A stretch of 7,253 nt of DNA, from assembly GCA_002049885.1 (NCBI GenBank), contig MVCS01000152.1:1-7253 (forward strand), given 5' to 3'. Shown one piece after another: positions 1-5,422 of this stretch. Made by a program: the position numbers and the translations under genes. How positions within the stretch are numbered: the stretch's first letter is position 1; each line of letters begins with the position of its first letter. The notes under the pieces were generated by a model, which was not told where the DNA came from, searched no databases, and was given only the letters and a program-made list of their open reading frames with translations. This DNA is from Planctomycetales bacterium 4484_123 (lineage in GTDB: Bacteria; Planctomycetota; Phycisphaerae; SM23-33).

Positions 1-284
1 TGGTCTTCACCGAGCCGGACAAGGCCCGCGAGGTCCTGAAGCGCCACAGCATCGCCTTCACGGAAGCCGACGTACTGGCAATCGTGCTGGAAGACGCGAG
101 CACGCTTCGCCGTGCCTGCAATGCCCTGGTGGCGGCCGAGCTCAACATCGAGTTCGCCTACCCGTTGTTCATCCAGCGCAACGGCAGAGCAGTCCTCGCC
201 CTGCACGTCGAGGACCACGTCACGGCCTTCGAGGTGCTCAATGAACACGGCTTCCGGCTGCTGGACCACGAAGACGTCGAATAA
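1..284 (+). CDS. tandem ACT-domain protein, C-terminal part
   Basis: The frame is open from base 3 to a TAA at 282-284 and gives 93 residues; the start lies left of the window. Residues 1 to about 22 (VFTEPDKAREVLKRH...) look like the end of a first ACT domain, where the 'DPDKA..VL' helix is typical. Residues 24-93 form a second ACT domain: strand VLAIVLED, helix STLRRACNALVAAE, strand LNIEFAYPLF, strand RAVLALHVED, helix HVTAFEVLNEHGF, final strand RLLDHEDV. This order (beta-alpha-beta-beta-alpha-beta) fits the small stand-alone tandem ACT proteins, which are thought to bind amino acids as sensors. No catalytic domain is seen, and the ligand cannot be named. The gene runs towards the zinc-ribbon gene and stops 44 bases from that gene's stop. 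Codon and base use match the neighbours. I am fairly sure of the fold, less of the role. Confidence 0.82.
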   Translation, partial: VFTEPDKAREVLKRHSIAFTEADVLAIVLEDASTLRRACNALVAAELNIEFAYPLFIQRNGRAVLALHVEDHVTAFEVLNEHGFRLLDHEDVE

Positions 285-328
285 GCCCACTGGCTGAGCC
301 CCGCGCACCGTCGAGCCGACAGGCTGAC

Positions 329-1132
329 CTATCGCCCCTCGGGGCCCTGTTGAGGTCCCTTGCTTTCTTCGGGCGGGGCCTGCTCCTCGGGCGCCAGTCG
401 GCTGAGCGCGTCGGCGGCGTCGCCGAGTTCGTCGCCGCCCTGTCCGCCAGGGTCGGCCTGCTGCTCCGGCGGCTCCGGGGCAGGGCCCGCCGCGGCCCCA
501 TTCGTCCCCAGGCTGCTGAGGGCATCGGCGACCTCGGAGGCCTCAGCCGCCACCTGCCCTCCCGACGGCCTCGTGGGCCTCGGACTGACCCGACCGGCCT
601 GGCCCGGCTGGCCCTGCTCGGCGAAAAGCCCAGGCACGTCGCGGGCGCGGAGGGTCACGTCCTTGGGAGCGTAGTAGATCCTGGTCTTGGGCTTGACCAC
701 ACCCGCGGCGGCCCTGGCCTTCAACTCGTCATAGGTCAGCGCCACCGCTGCCACGCCGCCGACCAGGACGTACCAGTGACGCGGATTCTCCACCACCACC
801 CGCTTGGGCTGGCCCGCACCCAGGTCTGAGAGCACCTCTTCCGGGGATGCGGCCTCGGCCGGCACCTCAGGCTCAACGGGCGGCTCATCGGCGACCTCCA
901 ACCCCTCGGTCAGCTCGATGGCCTGGTCATCGGAAAGCGGCTCGGGCAGCTCCTCCTCCAGCACCAGTTCCTCAGCCGGCTCGCCCTGAGCTCGTCCATC
1001 CTCGCGGACCACCTCGGCCTCGGGCAATCGGCAGACGAAGATGCCAAAGCACTGCGGGCAGCGTATCTTCTTGCCGACGCTGCCGGAGGGAGCCTCCATG
1101 TCCAGCCCGCAATGCTCGCAGCGAACGTGCAT
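329..1132 (-). CDS. zinc-ribbon and GYF_2-like domain protein of unknown role
   Basis: The protein has 267 residues with the ATG at 1132. This start is preferred over an in-frame ATG at 1171 because GAGGTGG lies six bases upstream and the zinc ribbon begins at once: C5-x2-C8 and C25-x2-C28, in the form common at the N-terminus of planctomycete proteins (GKKIRCPQC). Residues about 35-108 are an acidic Pro/Glu-rich linker. Residues about 118-170 (HWYVLVGG..., LTYDELKARAAAGVVKP) resemble a GYF_2/DUF4339 domain, a probable peptide-binding module. The rest is a Pro/Gly/Gln-rich tail that repeats the ADALS motif twice, near residues 202 and 241. No signal peptide or membrane helix is seen, so a soluble cytoplasmic adaptor is likely. 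The stop is TAG. It is divergent from the oxidoreductase gene. The domain calls are good; the function is unknown. Confidence 0.8.
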   Translation of the reverse strand: MHVRCEHCGLDMEAPSGSVGKKIRCPQCFGIFVCRLPEAEVVREDGRAQGEPAEELVLEEELPEPLSDDQAIELTEGLEVADEPPVEPEVPAEAASPEEVLSDLGAGQPKRVVVENPRHWYVLVGGVAAVALTYDELKARAAAGVVKPKTRIYYAPKDVTLRARDVPGLFAEQGQPGQAGRVSPRPTRPSGGQVAAEASEVADALSSLGTNGAAAGPAPEPPEQQADPGGQGGDELGDAADALSRLAPEEQAPPEESKGPQQGPEGR

Positions 1133-1173
1133 GTCCGTCCACCTCGCCCGGAGACCCCCCCCCGCAATCATTC

Positions 1174-1203
1174 ATTTAACCGCGCCCGCCGCCGGGCTGT
1201 CAA
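1174..1203 (-). promoter_or_regulatory. probable sigma70-type promoter of the zinc-ribbon gene
   Basis: On the minus strand there is a perfect TTGACA (-35) at 1203-1198, an 18-base spacer, and TTAAAT (-10, four of six consensus bases) at 1179-1174. A start near 1167 would give a leader of about 35 bases containing the GAGGTGG ribosome site. The only AT-rich patch in this part of the gap coincides with the -10. Predicted from sequence alone. Confidence 0.5.
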
Positions 1204-1240
1204 TGCCTGCCGGGCGGCCGCCGGCCTGCTGGCGGCCTCC

Positions 1241-1269
1241 TTGCCCGCGCATGGCAAGCCTACTATAGT
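1241..1269 (+). promoter_or_regulatory. probable sigma70-type promoter giving a leaderless mRNA
   Basis: TTGCCC (-35, four of six) at 1241-1246, a 17-base spacer, and TATAGT (-10, five of six) at 1264-1269. The ATG of the oxidoreductase gene begins at 1278, only eight bases after the -10, so transcription would begin at about 1276-1278 and leave no room for a ribosome binding site. None is seen upstream of the ATG. The -35 lies 37 bases from the -35 of the divergent promoter, so one regulator could act on both. Confidence 0.5.
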
Positions 1270-1277
1270 CTTGCCCT

Positions 1278-2426
1278 ATGCCCAGGACGTTCGACATCGC
1301 TGTGCTGGGTGCATCAGCGGCGGGATACGTCTCGGCCCTGGCGCTGGCGGCCAAGGGGCGCGATGTCATCATCCTGGACGTCCCCGGCTCGGCCACGGAG
1401 TCGCCGCTGGCGGACTGGATGCCGGCGGACACCTTCGGCCTCTGCCGGCCCCTGCGCGCGGTCCGCACGGCGGGCACGGACGGGGCCTTCCGGGCCGTCT
1501 GCTTCTATTCCTCCGACCTGGGCCGGCAGGCCGCCTACCGGCAGCGCTCCATCGCCGGGTACGTCCTCCGCTCCACAGCGCTGCTCAAGGCCCTGGACAG
1601 GGCGGCCGGGGCGGCCGGCGTCAGTCGCCTGCGTCCCAGGCAGGCCGTCGAGGTGCACCTGGAAGAGCACGCCGTGGCGCTCTCTGCCGGCACGCGCACG
1701 GTGCGGGCGGCACTGCTGCTGATCGCCCGCGACCGGCCGGCCGAGGTGGTCGCCCGGCTCCAACTGCCCGTCCGGGCCGTCCCCACCGCCGCCCTGACCG
1801 TCTTCGGGCTGGACGCCCCCATCGGCCGGGGCAAATGTCGCGGGGCGCTTGGCGGGGCCCTTCACGTCGTCGCCCTGAGCGAGGGCGAGCGGTTCGGGAT
1901 GTTCTTCACCGCCGGGCCGATGCTGCACGTGCGCATCGTGGCCAGGGCCTACACCGCCTCGGGCGAGCACGCTGGCCCCGCGCCGCCCGTCCAGCCCGAC
2001 GAGCTCGCGGAGCTCATCGGCAGACTCCAGAAGGCCGATATGCTTCCCCCGAGGCTCGAACTGAACAAGGCCGCCGCCGCCCTTTGGCGCCCGCCCGGTG
2101 GGGTGGCCCTGGAGCTGGAAACTCACCTGGCCAAGCGCACCTTGCTGGTGGGCACGGCCGGGGGATTCGCCTCGGCCCTGGCCGGGCAAACCCTGGACCC
2201 GTCCATCCGCAGCGCCCTGGTGGCCGCGGACGTGGCCGAGCGAGCGCTGCGCTCCGACCGGCCGCAGGAGGTCCTGGCCGAGTACAAGACCCAGTGGCGT
2301 GACCTTCTGGCGGACCGCATCCGGCCCACCGGGGCCTCTCTGCAAATGCTCATGCCCATGGTCCTGGCCAACAAGGCCATGGCCCAGCGTTTCGCCCGCG
2401 CGCTGCTGTACGGGGAAAACCTCTGA
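1278..2426 (+). CDS. FAD-dependent oxidoreductase-like protein (FixC/geranylgeranyl-reductase style), function unknown
   Basis: The 382-residue protein starts with a Rossmann beta-alpha-beta unit: DIAVLGASAAG (a GxSxxG form of the dinucleotide motif, G11-G16) followed by a strand ending at D34, which would hold the FAD ribose. Residues 290-320 (LLVGTAGGFASALAGQTLDP...) correspond to the second FAD contact seen in the FixC/UbiH-type flavoproteins, with the following SIRSALVAADVAERAL helix typical of that family. Two usual landmarks are weak: the GD aspartate is replaced by GTAG, and the middle DG motif is replaced by ARDRP (150-154). The fold is therefore probable, but FAD use and substrate are uncertain; a tryptophan-halogenase-like or prenyl-reductase-like role is possible. 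No membrane span or signal peptide is seen. The ATG at 1278 is the natural start: the Rossmann strand follows at once and the promoter sits just upstream. It stops 45 bases from the convergent deacetylase gene. Confidence 0.75.
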   Translation: MPRTFDIAVLGASAAGYVSALALAAKGRDVIILDVPGSATESPLADWMPADTFGLCRPLRAVRTAGTDGAFRAVCFYSSDLGRQAAYRQRSIAGYVLRSTALLKALDRAAGAAGVSRLRPRQAVEVHLEEHAVALSAGTRTVRAALLLIARDRPAEVVARLQLPVRAVPTAALTVFGLDAPIGRGKCRGALGGALHVVALSEGERFGMFFTAGPMLHVRIVARAYTASGEHAGPAPPVQPDELAELIGRLQKADMLPPRLELNKAAAALWRPPGGVALELETHLAKRTLLVGTAGGFASALAGQTLDPSIRSALVAADVAERALRSDRPQEVLAEYKTQWRDLLADRIRPTGASLQMLMPMVLANKAMAQRFARALLYGENL

Positions 2427-2471
2427 ACGAAGGCCAGCCCCGCCGCCCCCGGGACCCACCTGGCCGAGGCC

Positions 2472-3482
2472 TCAGCCCAGCAGCGTCTCGATGTGGGTGG
2501 CGACGGCCCGAGCCAGCCCGCTGGTGTCGTAGCCGCCCTCCAGCATGGAGACGATGCGCCCCCCAGCCGAGGCTTCGGCGATATCCATCACCGCCCGCGT
2601 CAGTCGGGCGAAGCCATCGTCGGTGACGTCCATCCGCCCCAGCGGCTCGCCCCGCCGGCAGTCGAAACCTGCCGAGATCAGCACCAGCTCCGGGGCGAAG
2701 GACTCGGCGGCCGGGGCGAGCAGGTCGGTCACGGCCGCCATGAACTCCTCGTCACCCGAACCCGGCGGCAGGGGACAATTCAGGTTGGTCCCCTCGCCCC
2801 GGCCCGAGCCCCGCTCGGCCGGGTGGCCCTGACCGGTCAGCGGCATCGGGTACATGCCCACCTGGTGGATGGAGAAATAAAACACCGAGGGGTCCTCATA
2901 GAACACCTCCTGGGTGCCGTTGCCGTGGTGCAGGTCCCAATCGACGACGAGCACGCGCCCCACGCCCCGGACACGCTGAGCATGGCGGGCGGCGATGGCG
3001 ACGTTGTTGAAGATGCAAAAGCCCATCCCGCCGCCCGGGCGGGCATGGTGACCCGGCGGGCGGACGGCGCAGAAGGCCGATCGCGCCCGGCCCTCGCAGA
3101 CCGCATCCACCGCCGTCATCCCCGCCCCGGCAGCCAACAGGGCCGCCTCGTAGGACCCCGCCGAGATGTTCGTGTCGCCGGTGGAGAGCATCGCCCGGCC
3201 CATGGCCACCTCACGCCGCACCAGCTCCACGTAGGCCGGCTCGTGGACCATCAGGATGTCCTGCTCGTCGGCCCGTACCGGGTCCAGCCACAGCAGCCTC
3301 TCGCGCAGGCCCCGGGCGTCGAGGGCCTCCCAGATCGCCGCCAGCCGCATGGGCGATTCGGGGTGGCCCCAGCCGGTGTGATGCTCCAGGTAGAGCGGAG
3401 ACGATATGAAGGCGACCTCGCTTGCCAATCTCGGAACCTCACGGAAAGCGCCGCGGCCAGGGGGCCGTCCGGTCTGTGCCAT
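2472..3482 (-). CDS. histone deacetylase family protein (zinc amidohydrolase)
   Basis: This 336-residue protein belongs to the arginase-deacetylase fold family (HDAC, AcuC, acetylpolyamine amidohydrolase), which removes acetyl groups from lysines or polyamines with a zinc ion. Key motifs are all present: RPPGHHA with the catalytic His pair H145-H146, GFCIFNNVAIAA (154-165), DWDLHHGNGT with zinc ligands D183 and H185, AGFD with the third ligand D274, and EGGYD with the transition-state Tyr Y318. The enzyme should be active. Length is normal for bacterial members. Bacteria lack true histones of this type, so the substrate is probably an acetylated protein or small amine and cannot be told. The ATG at 3482 has no clear ribosome site. 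A TTG at 3428 has GAGGT seven bases upstream and gives an N-terminus (ASEVAFISSPLYLEHH) closer to the family, so the true start may be there. It follows ftsY by 21 bases (75 if TTG is used), probably in the same operon. Confidence 0.93.
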   Translation of the reverse strand: MAQTGRPPGRGAFREVPRLASEVAFISSPLYLEHHTGWGHPESPMRLAAIWEALDARGLRERLLWLDPVRADEQDILMVHEPAYVELVRREVAMGRAMLSTGDTNISAGSYEAALLAAGAGMTAVDAVCEGRARSAFCAVRPPGHHARPGGGMGFCIFNNVAIAARHAQRVRGVGRVLVVDWDLHHGNGTQEVFYEDPSVFYFSIHQVGMYPMPLTGQGHPAERGSGRGEGTNLNCPLPPGSGDEEFMAAVTDLLAPAAESFAPELVLISAGFDCRRGEPLGRMDVTDDGFARLTRAVMDIAEASAGGRIVSMLEGGYDTSGLARAVATHIETLLG

Positions 3483-3503
3483 GGCCCGAAAAGACCCGCG
3501 GCC

Positions 3504-4358
3504 CTAGCTGAACAGCGCCTCTACAAAGCTCTCCGGGTCGAAGGGCTCCACATCGGTGGGCTTCTCGCCGATGCCCACGAACTTGACCGGCAGGCTCAGC
3601 TCGTTGCGGATGGCCACCACGATGCCGCCCTTGGCCGTGCCGTCCAGCTTGGCCAGGAAGATGCCGGTCACGTCGATGGCCTCCATGAAGACCCGCGCCT
3701 GGCTGATGGCGTTCTGGCCGGTGGTGGCGTCCAGCACCAGCAGCACCTCGTGCGGCGCACCGGGTATCTTGCGAGCCACGACGTTGCGGATCTTGGTCAG
3801 CTCCCGCATGAGGTTGTCCTGGGTGTGAAGCCTGCCGGCGGTATCCACCAGCAGCACGTCGGCGCCGCGGGCGACGGCGGCCTCGCAGGCGTCATAGGCA
3901 ACGGCGGCCGGGTCCGCCCCGCTGCTGCCGCGGACGATGTCCACGCCGATGCGTTCCGCCCAGATGTTCAGTTGCTCCACGGCCGCGGCCCGGAACGTGT
4001 CCGCCGCCGCCAGGCACACCTTCTTGCCCTGCTGCTTGAAGGCGTGACCCAGCTTGGCCACGGAGGTGGTCTTGCCGCTGCCGTTGATGCCGGCCACCAG
4101 GATGACCGTCGGCGGGGTCTCGGCGAAATGGATGCTGCGGTCGGCCTCGGGCCAGTACTTCTTCATCTCGGCCTTGAGGAACTCCAGCACCTCCTCGCCG
4201 CGCTCGATGCGACCTGCTTCCCATGCGGCCTGGAGGTCCTGGCGGATGCGGGTTGCGGCAGCCACGCCGATGTCCGCCGCAATCAGCCGCTCCTCCAGCT
4301 CATCCAACAGCTCGGAGTCTATCCTCCGTCCTACCAGCATCCGGCGCAGAGAGCCCAC
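3504..4358 (-). CDS. ftsY: signal recognition particle receptor FtsY, shortened N-terminus
   Basis: FtsY is the SRP receptor GTPase that docks ribosome-SRP complexes at the membrane. The 284 residues cover the NG core: N domain four-helix bundle (about 1-80, RRIDSELLDELEERL), P-loop GINGSGKTT (90-98), DTFRAAA (120-126), DTAGR (172-176), ATTGQN (211-216), LDGTAKGG (238-245) and GIGE (262-265). All GTPase motifs are intact. No acidic A domain is present, as in many short FtsY proteins. The GTG at 4358 is the only usual start before the N domain other than ATG 4340. In the same frame upstream the codons read GSWTRDRL, which matches the end of the normal first FtsY helix (the usual form is K-T-R-x-x-L-V-G), but no start codon lies between this and a TGA at 4404-4406. 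The normal first 10-15 residues, which help membrane binding, thus seem to be lost or replaced by the cassette upstream. No clear ribosome site precedes the GTG. Stop is TAG. Confidence 0.95.
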   Translation of the reverse strand: MGSLRRMLVGRRIDSELLDELEERLIAADIGVAAATRIRQDLQAAWEAGRIERGEEVLEFLKAEMKKYWPEADRSIHFAETPPTVILVAGINGSGKTTSVAKLGHAFKQQGKKVCLAAADTFRAAAVEQLNIWAERIGVDIVRGSSGADPAAVAYDACEAAVARGADVLLVDTAGRLHTQDNLMRELTKIRNVVARKIPGAPHEVLLVLDATTGQNAISQARVFMEAIDVTGIFLAKLDGTAKGGIVVAIRNELSLPVKFVGIGEKPTDVEPFDPESFVEALFS

Positions 4359-4403
4359 CAGCCGGTCCCGCGTCCAGGAACCTGTAGCCGGGATCCTCGA
4401 CCG

Positions 4404-4811
4404 TCAACTCACCTCTCGCCACGAGTGTCTAGTGGCTTGGCCTCGATCGCCTCTCTGTCCAGGCAGGTATGCGATATGGCCGTTCAATAGTTGAAGAACC
4501 TCCCTGGCCGCGCTCCTGGCTTGCTCATATTCAGGCTCGGTAACATAACCCAAATCGCAACACGCGTTCAACGCGTCAATCAGTTCCATCAACGCCCCCC
4601 GGGACTGTCGGCGATACTGGACGCTTTCGCGCCGATGGTGTCGTCCGTATCCCTCGGCAATATTGGCGGCCAAAGACACAGCCGCCCTGCGCATCTGCCG
4701 ACCAAGCACAAACTGCTCCTCACGGGGTAAGCTTCCGACCAACCGACAAATGCGCTGTCGAAACTACTTTGCCGCTCGATAGACCTCAAGATCCTCGAAG
4801 CCGAAAGGACT
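4404..4811 (-). pseudogene. four-helix-bundle protein (23S rRNA intervening-sequence type), interrupted by an amber codon
   Basis: The reading frame encodes a four-helix-bundle protein of the TIGR02436/PF05635 type, first known as proteins encoded inside 23S rRNA intervening sequences. The conserved core is clear: PREEQFVLGRQMRRAAVSL, then AANIAEGYGR, then ALMELIDALNACCDLGYV and the last helix EYEQARSAAREVLQLLNGHI. Reading upstream in the same frame gives the family's normal first helix, FGFEDLEVYRAAK, then TAG at 4766-4764, then FRQRICRLVGSLPREEQF. The TAG replaces what is usually Glu or Gln and could be a single C-to-T change from CAG. The part downstream of it is open from a TTG at 4742 to a TGA at 4404-4406 (112 codons) and could be made as a protein lacking half of helix 1. 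The last 19 residues (PGQRGDRGQA...) are outside the family. The frame stays open upstream of 4811 to about 4907. The role of such stand-alone genes is not known. The stop is in frame with ftsY, 45 bases before its GTG. Confidence 0.75.
4415..4442 (-). repeat. degenerate 7-base repeats on the ftsY side of the cassette
   Basis: On the minus strand the heptads CCACTAG (4435-4429), ACACTCG (4428-4422) and TGGCGAG (4421-4415) follow one another, preceded by the related GGCCAAG. They are loose copies of a CCACTNG-like unit. They encode the non-family tail of the four-helix-bundle frame. The match is weak taken alone; it gains weight from the clearer heptads at the other edge of the cassette. Confidence 0.35.
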
Positions 4812-4917
4812 CGCTCCAGCCCCGTAGCGATTGCAGTCGCCGTGCTCCCCGCACCGACCCAAATGCGGCCCCTTCCAATAGAAGATTCTTGATGCTTCCT
4901 TTACCAACCCACCAACC
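4812..4917 (-). other. gap between nusB and the four-helix-bundle frame
   Basis: No separate gene is supported here. On the minus strand the frame of the four-helix-bundle gene stays open from at least 4907 (a TTG) to the amber codon at 4766, and would encode SRIFYWKGPHLG and HGDCNRYGAGASPFGFEDLE. Whether this is translated or is leader DNA of the cassette cannot be decided. No good ribosome site or start codon is seen. Base composition is less GC-rich than the flanking core genes, which fits recent arrival. Confidence 0.4.
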
Positions 4918-4959
4918 ACTTGCTCCAAACCACTGGCTACTGGCTGTCGACTACTGGCT
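4918..4959 (+). repeat. 7-base tandem repeats at the nusB edge of the cassette
   Basis: ACTGGCT occurs exactly at 4932-4938, 4939-4945 and 4953-4959, all in register with a 7-base period. The unit between (GTCGACT, 4946-4952) and the outer unit ACTTGCT (4918-4924) are degenerate copies. The array contains the nusB stop codon at 4939-4937 and the last codons of nusB. Confidence 0.75.
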
Positions 4960-5422
4960 CCTCCGCATCCCTTGCATCTCTGCTATCTCTGCCATGCCGC
5001 TGGTTGTCGAGTTCGTCCAGTCGGCGCGAGGCGGCGTCCAGGACGCCGTTGATGAACCGGCCGGACTCGGCCGTGGAAAACTCCTTCGCCAGGCGCACGG
5101 CCTCGGAGATGACGACCTTCCTGGGCGCCCGGCCGGCCATCAGCTCCCAGACGGCCAGGCGCAGAACGTTGCGGTCCACCAGGGCCATGCGGGCCACGTC
5201 CCAATGTTCGCTCTGCCCGCCCAGCAGGACGTCAGCCTGGTCGCGCACGGCGAAGGCCGACAGCAACATCCCCTCGGCCTCGGCAACGGTCTGGGGGTCC
5301 TCCCGGCTATCCCTGATGAACTCGAGCACCAGCTCCAGTGCCTCGGGTCCCTGGACGTCCAGGCAGCACAGCCCCTGCAAGGCCAGCCGCCTGGCCCGAT
5401 GATGCTTGGCGGCGGGCGTCAC
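4937..5422 (-). CDS. nusB: transcription antitermination factor NusB, with altered C-terminal tail
   Basis: NusB binds boxA RNA with NusE (S10) and keeps RNA polymerase elongating through rRNA operons. The start is the GTG at 5422-5420, which overlaps the ribH TGA (GTGA), a sign of translational coupling; this gives 161 residues. The helical NusB fold is recognised by RRLALQGLCCLDVQ (11-24), WDVARMALVDRNVLRLAVWE (74-93) and the signature VVISEAVRLAKEFS and GRFINGVLDAA (103-131). The family usually ends a few residues after NGVLDA. Here it runs on: GRD-SRD-ARD (144-152) is encoded by three 9-base direct repeats, and the end EEPVVDSQ with its TAG lies inside the 7-base repeats. The tail is thus probably supplied by the inserted DNA downstream. 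The core should be functional. Family assignment is firm; the tail's effect is unknown. Confidence 0.93.
   Translation of the reverse strand: MTPAAKHHRARRLALQGLCCLDVQGPEALELVLEFIRDSREDPQTVAEAEGMLLSAFAVRDQADVLLGGQSEHWDVARMALVDRNVLRLAVWELMAGRAPRKVVISEAVRLAKEFSTAESGRFINGVLDAASRRLDELDNQRHGRDSRDARDAEEPVVDSQ
4966..4992 (-). repeat. three 9-base direct repeats inside the 3' end of nusB
   Basis: On the minus strand GCAGAGATA (4992-4984), GCAGAGATG (4983-4975) and CAAGGGATG (4974-4966) follow directly. Since 9 is a multiple of 3 the repeat is read as three Xaa-Arg-Asp units in NusB. It borders the 7-base array at 4918-4959. Confidence 0.65.

Noticed and set aside
285..328. Terminator between the convergent ACT and zinc-ribbon genes
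   Set aside because: Only a four-base stem (GTCG/CGAC) is visible and there is no T run.
2432..2465. Inverted repeat GGCCAG/CTGGCC between the convergent oxidoreductase and deacetylase genes as a two-way terminator
   Set aside because: A six-base stem with a loop over 20 bases and no T run on either side is expected by chance in such GC-rich DNA.
2493..4490. Long plus-strand open frame (665 codons) opposite the deacetylase and ftsY genes
   Set aside because: It is a GC-driven mirror of two firmly identified minus-strand genes; the product is low in complexity and rich in Gly, Ala, His and Gln, with no recognisable domain.
4482..4497. Hairpin TTCAA-TAG-TTGAA as a terminator or operator
   Set aside because: The stem is only five bases, lacks a T run, and lies in the conserved last helix of the four-helix-bundle frame, where the bases are explained by coding.
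4764..4766. Amber recoding (TAG read as an amino acid) to explain the interrupted four-helix-bundle gene
   Set aside because: The zinc-ribbon gene, ftsY, nusB and gatB all end with TAG at sensible places, so TAG is a normal stop here, and no SECIS-like or pyrrolysine element is apparent.
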